From: Janthinobacterium agaricidamnosum NBRC 102515 = DSM 9628
Lineage (GTDB): Bacteria; Pseudomonadota; Gammaproteobacteria; Burkholderiales; Burkholderiaceae_D
Direction: 5' to 3'
DNA: 64,000 nucleotides
Assembly (NCBI RefSeq): GCF_000723165.1
Contig: NZ_HG322949.1
Coordinates: 1,976,921 to 2,040,920, forward strand
Of this stretch, positions 1 through 8,003 are shown piece after piece. The notes beneath the pieces were generated by a model. That model made no database searches, was not told where the DNA came from, and saw nothing but the letters and a program-made list of their open reading frames with translations. Position numbers and translations under genes: made by a program. Each line of letters starts with the position of its first letter. Position 1 is the first letter of the stretch.

Positions 1-335
1 ACCACCGAACCGGCGCCCGCCGCCAGGCCCTGCAACACGCGGCAGGCCAGCAGCCAGCCCAGCGACGGCGCCAGCGCAGCGCCGAACGACGCAATCACAT
101 ACACTAGCAGCGATACCAGCAGCACCGGACGGCGGCCGAAGGAATCTGAAATAGTGCCGTAAAACAACATCATGAACGCAAAGGTGAACAAGAACACGCT
201 CAGGGTTTGCTGGACCAGCAGCGGACTGGCGTTGAATGTGTGCGCGATGGCGGGAAAAGACGGCAGATAGGTGTCGATGGCGAGTGGGCCGACCATGGTC
301 AGTCCCGCCAGGATGAAGGTAAGTTTCTTGTTCAT
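1..335 (-). CDS. Bcr/CflA-type MFS efflux transporter (N-terminal part, cut by window edge)
   Basis: Reading the minus strand from an ATG at 335 gives an open frame that runs off the window. It begins MNKKLTFILAGLTMVGPLAI and continues with DTYLPSFPAIA and a hydrophobic segment. The DTYLPSFPxIA loop after the first membrane helix and the SFGRRPVLL motif between helices 2 and 3 are hallmarks of the Bcr/CflA drug-resistance branch of the major facilitator superfamily. These are 12-helix inner-membrane proton antiporters. About 111 residues, the first three or so helices, are visible. The gene is divergent from the serine acetyltransferase gene, with about 200 bp between starts. The substrate cannot be inferred. 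Confidence 0.85.
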   Translation of the reverse strand, partial: MNKKLTFILAGLTMVGPLAIDTYLPSFPAIAHTFNASPLLVQQTLSVFLFTFAFMMLFYGTISDSFGRRPVLLVSLLVYVIASFGAALAPSLGWLLACRVLQGLAAGAGSV

Positions 336-542
336 TTTAGGCGCTGGTACGTTGGCCGTGTATTTTACGCTAGTCGCAATATTTAGGCTGCCGCCGCTTA
401 TTTATAAGAGGTATATCGATAGATGGAAAGCGTATATCGATGTGCGAAATTATTCTTTCGCTTTTTCAGGGCGGCTACTTAAGCTGTGCCGTTTGTTATG
501 CTTGTCCTTAATGCTTGGCCCTCTTTGGCAGGATGAAAAAAA

Positions 543-1514
543 ATGAAAATTGAACCATTTGAGCAAACCGGCGCCAGGTCATCGCACTGGAACCTGGGTA
601 CGATCATCGATGAATTGCGTATTTCGCGCGAAGCGACCCACAATATCCGGCATCAGGGCCGGGTGCGCGAGTTGCCGTCGCGCGAGGTCTTGACGGTGAT
701 CGTCAACGGCTTGTCGGCGGTGCTGTTCCCGACCCATTACGGGCGGCCCAACCTGACCGATGAAAGCATCGATTATTTTGTCGGCGACACCTTGAATACC
801 ACGCTGAACCGCCTGACCGAGCAGGTTCGGCGGGGTTTGCTGTTTGACGGGACCGGGCAAGCCGGGCCGGGCGGCAGCGCGGAAACGCTGGACGATGCGG
901 CGCTGGCGCTCAAGGCCCACGAGATCACCCGCGAATTCGCCGCCGGCCTGCCCGCCATCCGCGCCTTGCTGGTGTCGGACGTGCAGGCGGCGTTCGCCGG
1001 CGACCCGGCCGCCACGTCGGTGGCCGAAATCATGCTGTGCTATCCGGGCACCATCGCGATCTTGTATTACCGCCTGGCGCACCGGCTGCACCAGCTGGGC
1101 GCGCGCTTCCTGGCGCGGCTGGTGTCCGACATCGGCCATTCGCTGACCGGCATCGACATCCATCCCGGCGCGCAAATCGGCGCCAGCTTTTTCATCGACC
1201 ACGGCACCGGCGTGGTGATCGGCGAAACCGCCATCATCGGCCGGCACGTGCGGCTGTACCAGGCGGTGACGCTGGGCGCCAAGCGCTTCCCGGCCGATGA
1301 AACGGGCGCGTTGATCAAGGGCGTGCCGCGCCACCCCATCGTCGAGGACGACGTGGTCGTCTACGCCGGCGCGACGATACTCGGCCGCATCACGATAGGC
1401 GCCGGCTCCACCGTCGGCGGCAATGTCTGGCTGACCCAGAGCGTGCCTCCCGGCAGCAATGTGTCGCAGGCGCAAATGCTCAACGATTGTCCGGAATCCA
1501 CGCGATTTGTTTGA
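543..1514 (+). CDS. epsC: Serine O-acetyltransferase (EpsC/CysE type)
   Basis: The enzyme acetylates L-serine with acetyl-CoA to give O-acetylserine, the carbon skeleton for cysteine synthesis. The 323-residue protein has an all-helical N-terminal half (LPSREVLTVIVNGLSAVLFP) followed by a left-handed beta-helix of hexapeptide repeats. The diagnostic stretch is about residues 200-310: HPGAQIGASFFIDHGTGVVI, GETAIIGRHVRLYQAVTLGA and ILGRITIGAGSTVGGNVWL, including the catalytic HG. The length fits the longer EpsC form rather than the 273-residue E. coli CysE. The start is supported by AGGA a few bases upstream of the ATG. It stands alone, but sulfonate and methionine uptake genes lie within 20 kb on either strand. 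Confidence 0.92.
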   Translation: MKIEPFEQTGARSSHWNLGTIIDELRISREATHNIRHQGRVRELPSREVLTVIVNGLSAVLFPTHYGRPNLTDESIDYFVGDTLNTTLNRLTEQVRRGLLFDGTGQAGPGGSAETLDDAALALKAHEITREFAAGLPAIRALLVSDVQAAFAGDPAATSVAEIMLCYPGTIAILYYRLAHRLHQLGARFLARLVSDIGHSLTGIDIHPGAQIGASFFIDHGTGVVIGETAIIGRHVRLYQAVTLGAKRFPADETGALIKGVPRHPIVEDDVVVYAGATILGRITIGAGSTVGGNVWLTQSVPPGSNVSQAQMLNDCPESTRFV

Positions 1515-1738
1515 TCGAAATCAAGCCGCGTAATGGTGCGCGGCGGCATGTCGACAGGGCCGCGCTATGACCGCGCTGGTATGGTATTTGCCGTTTGAAA
1601 CAAAAAAATACGGCGTGATTTTTGACGTATATTGACCGGAAAATAACGCTCAGAATAGCCCCCGGGCGATGCCCAGCTGGCGTCGCCGCGATACAGGAAG
1701 GGCAGCATCCACCTACTATCACAGAGGGAGACCGCGTC

Positions 1739-3625
1739 ATGAGCTTTGATACCAAGTCCAAGTCCGCCAGCAACCCCGCCTTTACTTTTTCCACGCCAGC
1801 GTTTATCGAGGACCTGACTGGCGCCGCGCAAACGCAATTGAATTCCGAGTGGAACCGCCATGTCAGCGCGTTCACCGAACAAGCCATCACCGGCGTGCCG
1901 TGGAATACCGGTACTGTCGACGGCGCCGGCAATTTCACGCCATCGCCGCGGCAATCGTATTATTTCAACGCGGCCAGCACCGATATTCCCGGCAGCTCGG
2001 CATCGCTGGCGGTGGCCTGGGATGCTTTCCCCAACCGCCTGACGGTGTATTGCGGCAGCAGCACGCCGTCGACCAATCCGTACAACCTCAGCCTGGCGCA
2101 GTTGTGGGAATTGGCCGATACCGGCTACTACATCGATCAAAACAATGCCCAGGCCAGTTTTCCGCACATCCCGGTGAACCTGTGTCCATCGCCCGACTGG
2201 AACGGTGCGTTGCAGCCGTACGGACCGTACGGGCCGCGCGGCTGGCAAGATGAATATTGCGAATGGAGCGTCACGCGCAATGCGGCCGGCAAGATCAGCC
2301 GGGTCGATTTTGTCTGCGAAAATCCGGAATACTGGTACACCTTGTGGCGCGTCTCGCCGGACCGGGTGGCGCAGCTGTATCAAGACACGCTGAACGCCGG
2401 CTTGCCGCCCGGCAGCCCGAATGCGATCACCGTCAATGTCGCCGACCTGTACCTGACCGACCCGCTCAGCGGCGCGCCGGTGACCGATCCATTTACCGGC
2501 AATCCAGCCTACAATCCGCTCAATAAATGGAACCGCGGCCCCTTGTCCAGCCGCGGGAGCAACGCCAGCGGCGGCGCGATCCACCTGACCGCCACGCCGA
2601 ACACGCTGCAGACGGAAATGGGCCTGGCCGGCGCGGCGACGGTGCAGCGCACGGTCGGCAATGTCGATCCGCAAGCGTTGATTTGCTGCAGCCAATATGG
2701 CCAGGCCAACCGCAACAGCGATCCGCATATCGGCCTGAGCGTCAACCAGGTGGTCGGCGGGCCGCCGGCCAGGCTGGTGTCGCTGGCCAATCCGGTCGGC
2801 CTGTATATCCAGCAACCCGATTTCAGCAACTATGCCTTGCCGGCCGATCCGAACTTGCCGGCCGGCGCCAAGGTCGAGGATTGCTGGCACATCGTGCGCG
2901 GCGGCGCGCAGTTGACCGATCCCGTGACCGGCCAGCCATTTCCCGGCAATTTCATCCTGCACGCGGCGTTCCAGATTCCGGCCGCGTGGATCGCCGCCGG
3001 CGTCAATTTCACCATCGGCGACATCACGCTGAAGACCGGCGGCGTGGCGACCCCGCTGAACTGGGGCGCGCAAATCACCGGCACCTTCCAGGTCGGCCTG
3101 TTCGCGCGCGGCTTGCCGGCCGCCGATCCATCGACCTTGCGCTGCCTGGTCAACCTGGATAATCCGGCCGGCGACGGTTTGCCGCCGGCGCAGGCCCAGC
3201 CGGTGCAACTGATGTATCAATCGGTATGGAACGCGCTATATGCGACGCAAGTACCGAACGTGGTGCGCTTCCCGATGAATTTGGCCAGCAATTCGGTGAT
3301 CGTGCCGCTGGCGGTGCGCCAGGGCCAGCGCGGCATCAAGGCGGTACTGATCTGCGCCACGGCGGTGACCGGGCCCGGCAACGTGGCGCCCGCCGTCACC
3401 GCTCCCGGCGCGGAAATCGCCATCGCGGTGGCGCCCGGCTTGCAGACGGTGACGTATGCGGCGCCCGGCAACTCCTATCCGAGCCCGTTCCAGTTGCTGA
3501 CGCTGAGCATCGATATCGGCGCCAACGTGGCGCCCGGCCTGTATGGCCTGCAAGTCAGCAACCCCGGTTCGGGCATGCCGCCGGACGTGGCCGGACCAGC
3601 CTACTTGAACGTGTACGCGGCATAA
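1739..3625 (+). CDS. Uncharacterised 628-residue protein
   Basis: No family was recognised with confidence. The ATG at 1739 was chosen because GAGGGAG lies about 7 bases upstream; the open frame extends further 5' to 1622 without a better ribosome site. The N-terminus (MSFDTKSKSASNPAFTFSTP) is hydrophilic with no evident signal peptide. A cysteine-containing block near the first third (DEYCEWSVTRNAAGKI, then CENPEYWYTLWRVSPD) looks conserved in style and may be the functional core. The C-terminal 150 residues are rich in Gly, Ala, Pro and Val and look like a beta-sandwich. It precedes the CXXCH protein at 3709 with a hairpin between them, so the two may be coexpressed or only adjacent. Function unknown; real coding is judged from length and codon pattern. 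Confidence 0.75.
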   Translation: MSFDTKSKSASNPAFTFSTPAFIEDLTGAAQTQLNSEWNRHVSAFTEQAITGVPWNTGTVDGAGNFTPSPRQSYYFNAASTDIPGSSASLAVAWDAFPNRLTVYCGSSTPSTNPYNLSLAQLWELADTGYYIDQNNAQASFPHIPVNLCPSPDWNGALQPYGPYGPRGWQDEYCEWSVTRNAAGKISRVDFVCENPEYWYTLWRVSPDRVAQLYQDTLNAGLPPGSPNAITVNVADLYLTDPLSGAPVTDPFTGNPAYNPLNKWNRGPLSSRGSNASGGAIHLTATPNTLQTEMGLAGAATVQRTVGNVDPQALICCSQYGQANRNSDPHIGLSVNQVVGGPPARLVSLANPVGLYIQQPDFSNYALPADPNLPAGAKVEDCWHIVRGGAQLTDPVTGQPFPGNFILHAAFQIPAAWIAAGVNFTIGDITLKTGGVATPLNWGAQITGTFQVGLFARGLPAADPSTLRCLVNLDNPAGDGLPPAQAQPVQLMYQSVWNALYATQVPNVVRFPMNLASNSVIVPLAVRQGQRGIKAVLICATAVTGPGNVAPAVTAPGAEIAIAVAPGLQTVTYAAPGNSYPSPFQLLTLSIDIGANVAPGLYGLQVSNPGSGMPPDVAGPAYLNVYAA

Positions 3626-3648
3626 ATCCGCTGTCTGGCCGTGTCTCG

Positions 3649-3672
3649 AACATGGCGCTGCGGCGCCATGTT
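3649..3672 (+). terminator. 10-bp-stem hairpin between the 628-aa and CXXCH protein genes
   Basis: AACATGGCGC, loop TGCG, then GCGCCATGTT forms a perfect 10-bp stem 24 bases after the upstream stop codon. No T-tract follows, so it may be an attenuator or transcript stabiliser rather than a complete Rho-independent terminator. Confidence 0.4.
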
Positions 3673-3708
3673 GCTATCAACTATATGTCAACTATAAAGG
3701 AGTCCGCC

Positions 3709-5376
3709 GTGCGCACATCCTTCATCCGCTGTGTTTTCTGCATCTTGATGCCCCTCATCTGCATGTCGGCGGCCCGCGCCGCCGATGCGCCGCCGCCGGT
3801 ACCCGGCAATTGCAACGCGCCGGCCATGTCGCCGGTGATGCCGCGCGATATGTCGCCGCCGAACTCCCAGGCTAGCGCTAATTGTTTCGCCTGGCAGCAA
3901 TTCATCGTCTTGAACTGGCTGGCCAGCACCACCACTTGTGCGCCGGACAGCACGGTGCCGGCGTCGCGCTTCGGCACGCCGGGCGATACCAGTCCAGTCG
4001 CATGGGAAACCTACAAGGAAGCGTCGGAAGTGTTCCAAAAAGACGCCAGGCCGCCGACTCCGTGGTGTTCCCAGCAGCAATTACCGCAGCGCATGCGCAG
4101 CGCCTTGCGAACAGCCTCGGCAACAGCCTCGGCAACAGCCACGCCGGCACCCAGTTCGGCCCATGGTTATAAAAACCTGGCGTCGGTATCCAAGATCAAC
4201 GCCAATCAAGCCTTGTCCGAGTTTGGCCAGGCCGGCACCGGCGATGCGTGGCTGACTGCGCAAAACGGCAATATCGCGCTGTATGAAATGCGCATCAACC
4301 AGGATGAATTCAATTTCATCGATCAAAACCAGCTCTATGACGCGGCCAGGCAAAAACCTTTCGCGATGACGCAGGGCTTGATCTTGCCGAACGGCACAGC
4401 CACCTTTGAGCAATACGGCACTGTCGGCGCGGTGGAGTTGAAAGCGGCGTGGGTCGAATTGCCCGATCCGACCAGCTGGCCCCATTTCAAGATTTCCAAG
4501 GCCTGGGTAGTTTATCCGTCGGCGCCGACTATGCCGAAGCTGGTGACGGTCGGCCTGACCGGCTTGCACATCATCCATAAAACCAGGAATTCGCCGCAAA
4601 TCATCTGGGCCACCTTCGAGCACATCAATAACGCGCCCAGCACCAGCGATATCCAGAATGATAAATTCTTGCCGTGGTACACCTTCTACAACCGCCAGTG
4701 CGATCCGTCCACCGACCATTACCAATGTTATCCGAACGCCCAGCCGCCGGGCCAGTCGCCCGATAATCCGCGCTTACCGCGCGCGCCGGGCGACCCGTAT
4801 TCGGCGCCGATCCAGGTGGTGCGCCTGAATCCGATCAGCGACAATTCGGCCGACAATGTAGCGGGCTTGAATGCGTGGGTCTGGCAATACGTGATCGATC
4901 CGGCCAGTCCGGATTCGGTGTTCAAGAATTATCAGCTGGTCGACGTGTTGTGGGCCAACAGTCCGGTGATGATACCGCCGGGCGCCGTGGTGCCGCTGCC
5001 GGCCGGCAATCCGCAACCGAGTCCGCAAACCCGCATCGTCGCCAACACCACCATGGAAACCTATTTCCAGACCACCAAGAACTGCCTGTTCTGCCATCAA
5101 TACGCGGCGATTGCGAAAGAATCGGCGCCGGCCGGCAAGCAGGGCTTGCGCAAGCGGCTGGGTGTATCGAACGCCGACAAGATCCGCGACTTGCTGGGGG
5201 CGCACGCCGATATGGAGACGACACGGGTATTGAAGGCCAGCCAGGCTGATGCGGCAGCCAGTTTGGCGTCCGATTATTCCTTCCTGTTCAGCGATGCGCA
5301 AACCGCGCCGGTCATTGCCCCGGCGCTGAAAAAACGTGGCATGAAAAAACCGAAGGTGGGGGCGCCAGCCAATTAA
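3709..5376 (+). CDS. Exported protein with C-terminal CXXCH haem-type motif
   Basis: The GTG at 3709 is preceded at the right distance by AAAGGAG (3696-3702) and opens onto a clear signal peptide (MRTSFIRCVFCILMPLICMS, cleavage after SAARA). An upstream in-frame ATG at 3685 lacks that site. The mature protein of about 530 residues carries FAWQQFIVLNWLA near its N-terminus and VAWETYKEASEVFQ shortly after. One CLFCH motif lies at about residues 459-463 (NCLFCHQYAAIA), the pattern for covalent c-type haem attachment. The architecture, a long unassigned body with a single late CXXCH, suggests a periplasmic cytochrome-like protein. Haem binding is inferred from the motif alone; the redox partner and function are unknown. 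A serine/alanine-rich repeat ([12 protein letters not shown]) lies near residue 140. Confidence 0.8.
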   Translation: MRTSFIRCVFCILMPLICMSAARAADAPPPVPGNCNAPAMSPVMPRDMSPPNSQASANCFAWQQFIVLNWLASTTTCAPDSTVPASRFGTPGDTSPVAWETYKEASEVFQKDARPPTPWCSQQQLPQRMRSALRTASATASATATPAPSSAHGYKNLASVSKINANQALSEFGQAGTGDAWLTAQNGNIALYEMRINQDEFNFIDQNQLYDAARQKPFAMTQGLILPNGTATFEQYGTVGAVELKAAWVELPDPTSWPHFKISKAWVVYPSAPTMPKLVTVGLTGLHIIHKTRNSPQIIWATFEHINNAPSTSDIQNDKFLPWYTFYNRQCDPSTDHYQCYPNAQPPGQSPDNPRLPRAPGDPYSAPIQVVRLNPISDNSADNVAGLNAWVWQYVIDPASPDSVFKNYQLVDVLWANSPVMIPPGAVVPLPAGNPQPSPQTRIVANTTMETYFQTTKNCLFCHQYAAIAKESAPAGKQGLRKRLGVSNADKIRDLLGAHADMETTRVLKASQADAAASLASDYSFLFSDAQTAPVIAPALKKRGMKKPKVGAPAN

Positions 5377-5482
5377 GAGTGGGCGAGGCGATTATTACAG
5401 CTACGATTGATCTGCGGCAAAGCACCAGGTTGGGCCGGTTGCGTTTGCGGCTAGGCAAGCACACGCAAGATTGGAATAATGC

Positions 5483-5504
5483 CATACCGACAATAGTTGG
5501 TATG
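5483..5504. other. Hairpin in the 260-bp gap upstream of tle3
   Basis: CATACC...GGTATG is an inverted repeat; with one G-T pair the stem reaches 9 bp (CATACCGAC / GTTGGTATG) around an AATA loop. It sits about 130 bases before tle3 and could be an operator or a leader structure. Nothing else was recognised between 5377 and 5636; the small open frames there lack ribosome sites and look non-coding. Confidence 0.3.
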
Positions 5505-5636
5505 TATGTAATATCTTGGGGGGGATTGTATGTCTCTTGCCTTGCAAATCGCATTCGCCACCTGGGGGAACTCTCCATGAACTTGACCGACGCGCATATC
5601 CGCATTTTGACGGACAAGAAATAAGCAGGAGCACAC

Positions 5637-8003
5637 ATGGCCTACCCACGGGAACCATATTGTATTGGACAGGAAACCGGCATCCTGCACAGCAACCGCG
5701 CCTACGACAAGACGGTCAACGTCAGACCTGACCTGCCTGGCAACGTCATCATGATTCACGGCGTCAACGACGTCGGCACCAGCTACGAGGCGCTGGAGCA
5801 GGGATTGTGCCAAGGCCTCGATGCGCGGCTGCTCAGCATCCCGCCGGGTAAACTCGGGCTGTTCACGCCGGCCACGTACCGCATGCCGGGCAGCAAGCCG
5901 GACCGGGACGACAAGCAAACGCTGGAGGCCGATCCCGACGCGGTGTTCTTCAAGCGCCGCATCGACACCAGGACCCACAGCCCGGCGATCCCCTTCTACT
6001 GGGGTTTCCGGGAGACGGCACGGCAAGCGGGAACGAAGAACGGCCAGCGGACCGACCGCTTCGGCAACCGCATGGACAAAGACTTGTCCAAGGGCGGTGG
6101 GCCGTTCGGCAATGCGACCAGCACGCTGCCGGACATGTGGAACCGGGGATTGTTCTCGCCCAGGGAGGTGGGCGGCGATCCGGTGCGCCCGGTGCTGAGT
6201 GCGCCGGGGCGCATGTACATGGTGCTGGCGGCACAGCGGCTCGCGGCCCTGATCGCGATGATACGCGACTTCGACAAGGATGAGGTGGTCACGATCGTCG
6301 CGCATAGCCAGGGTTGCCTGATTTCGCTGCTGGCGCAGGCATTCCTGCTCGATGAGGGACTGCGGCCGGCCGATACGCTGATCCTGACCCATCCGCCTTA
6401 CAGCCTGGTCGAGGACACGTCGATGTTTTTCGGCGCCGTCGAAGCGCCCAGAATGTTTGGCGGCGGAACGGACGCGGCGATGGCGGGCCACTATGGCACC
6501 ATCGGCGACCGCCAGACTGCCGATGCGCGGCTGCAAACGCTGGCAAGGATCGTGCAGGGAGTCGTTGCGAAGAAACATGCGACACCGCCGCTGGCCGTGC
6601 TCACGGACCACGGGAAATACCACGGCATGGTCGGCCCGAAATGGGTGGCGGGCGCCGACCGCGACAACCGGGGCAAGGTGTACCTGTATTTTTGTCCGGA
6701 AGACATGACGGTCGCATTGGACAATATGCAGGGCATCGGCTGGCAGGGCGTGCCGGACTTCATGAAAGGAACCGCCCTTTCGAAGACAAGGAAGAAGGAG
6801 ATGCCTGGTTTATGGGGCGCAAACCCGGCTCCGGCATGGCAGGCGGAGCGCAAGGAACTCAAGCCGCTGTCCACGCTGGGCGCCGGATTTTACCAACGGG
6901 TGTTCACCAACAGGCAACGGATGGCCCCGGCCAGGAAGACGCTTGAACCCGTGCTTGTGGGAATGCCGCCGCACGATTTCGCCTTGCATGTGAAAGATGA
7001 AGACGACCATGCGCATGTGGCCGCCTCGGGGCGCCCGCACCGCGCCCACGGCCCGGAAGTGGACTGGCCGCCCAAGCCCGGCGGCTGGGACAGTTTTCTG
7101 CACAGCGAGGCGGACCAGTGCGAAGGGATCGTCGCCATCACGGGCGAAGCCCTGCGCGTTCCGGCGCGTGCCGACTTGCGCGGCGCCGGTCAGATCGACC
7201 CGCAAGACATCCCCGGGAATTCCCCGCAGGCCCGCTTGCCGAAAGACGAGCAAGGTCCTTGCGAAGCCGTCGATCCGATCGATGCCGCGATTGCGACGAC
7301 CAGCAAGCATGGACTCATGTTGCTGCGGCAGATGGCGATCGACGACCCGCGCCCGAAAGCGCAGCGCATCCCCGGCTCCGGCATGTTCGGCTCGGGTGAG
7401 CAGCGGCAGGTGCAGGATGCGTTGAACAAGGACAAGGAGCCCGGCGACCAATGCGCCAGGATTCAATCGATCACCCGGGCGGCAGGCGGCGATGACAAGC
7501 TTCTCATTACCCGCTACGAAACCCCGAACGAGGCGCGCCGCCGCTGGCAGCATGAGGTGAGCCCCAAATCGTTCCACGGCGCGATCATCGGCAGCAGCGA
7601 GAATCACCGCAACGTCACCGCTTACGACATGGCCATCGGCGGCGGCCAGGCGTCGAGCGATCCGAACTTTTATGCGTATCTGTGCGCGGTGGCGGATTGG
7701 CGTTTGAAAATGGATGACCGTCGCTTACGGCCAGGTATCCTCGGCTGGAATAAATTTCAAAAGCTGTTCTACGCCTACTGGGCAGCCGAGCCGAAGTGGC
7801 GCAAGGACGTAATCGAAGGCAACGCGAAGTATTACAGCTCGGGGGAAATGCCGGCCTGTGTGCCGCCGCTGCATACAGGTTTGCCATCGACGGTGGTGTG
7901 TGAAACGGTGGCCGGCATCCGTACGCTCGCCATGCCGCCCGATGCCAAATCCGCGACCGCCGCGTGTGTCACGCCCGCCCCGGCGAAGAAGGAGGGTGCA
8001 TGA
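5637..8003 (+). CDS. tle3: Type VI secretion phospholipase effector, Tle3 family
   Basis: This 788-residue protein is an alpha/beta-hydrolase of the Tle3 antibacterial phospholipase family. It starts after an AGGAG site and has no signal peptide, as expected for a VgrG-delivered effector. The N-terminal hydrolase core shows the oxyanion-region HGVND (VIMIHGVNDVGTSYEAL, about residues 38-54) and the nucleophile elbow AHSQGC with Ser224. The C-terminal region (FYAYLCAVADWRLK) resembles the DUF3274 part of Tle3. The gene overlaps the next one by 4 bases (ATGA); that gene is the matching Tla3 adaptor. In Pseudomonas aeruginosa the same pair sits with vgrG2b and the immunity gene tli3, neither of which was recognised here. 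Membrane-phospholipid hydrolysis in target cells is family knowledge, not shown by this sequence. Confidence 0.88.
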   Translation: MAYPREPYCIGQETGILHSNRAYDKTVNVRPDLPGNVIMIHGVNDVGTSYEALEQGLCQGLDARLLSIPPGKLGLFTPATYRMPGSKPDRDDKQTLEADPDAVFFKRRIDTRTHSPAIPFYWGFRETARQAGTKNGQRTDRFGNRMDKDLSKGGGPFGNATSTLPDMWNRGLFSPREVGGDPVRPVLSAPGRMYMVLAAQRLAALIAMIRDFDKDEVVTIVAHSQGCLISLLAQAFLLDEGLRPADTLILTHPPYSLVEDTSMFFGAVEAPRMFGGGTDAAMAGHYGTIGDRQTADARLQTLARIVQGVVAKKHATPPLAVLTDHGKYHGMVGPKWVAGADRDNRGKVYLYFCPEDMTVALDNMQGIGWQGVPDFMKGTALSKTRKKEMPGLWGANPAPAWQAERKELKPLSTLGAGFYQRVFTNRQRMAPARKTLEPVLVGMPPHDFALHVKDEDDHAHVAASGRPHRAHGPEVDWPPKPGGWDSFLHSEADQCEGIVAITGEALRVPARADLRGAGQIDPQDIPGNSPQARLPKDEQGPCEAVDPIDAAIATTSKHGLMLLRQMAIDDPRPKAQRIPGSGMFGSGEQRQVQDALNKDKEPGDQCARIQSITRAAGGDDKLLITRYETPNEARRRWQHEVSPKSFHGAIIGSSENHRNVTAYDMAIGGGQASSDPNFYAYLCAVADWRLKMDDRRLRPGILGWNKFQKLFYAYWAAEPKWRKDVIEGNAKYYSSGEMPACVPPLHTGLPSTVVCETVAGIRTLAMPPDAKSATAACVTPAPAKKEGA

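Noticed and set aside
271..546. 91-residue plus-strand frame before serine acetyltransferase
   Set aside because: It begins inside the divergent Bcr/CflA gene, has no ribosome site and shows no family features; it overlaps the divergent promoter region.
5379..5624. 81-residue frame upstream of tle3
   Set aside because: GTG start without a ribosome site and no protein-like pattern; it was considered as a possible immunity protein, but it has no signal peptide or lipobox.
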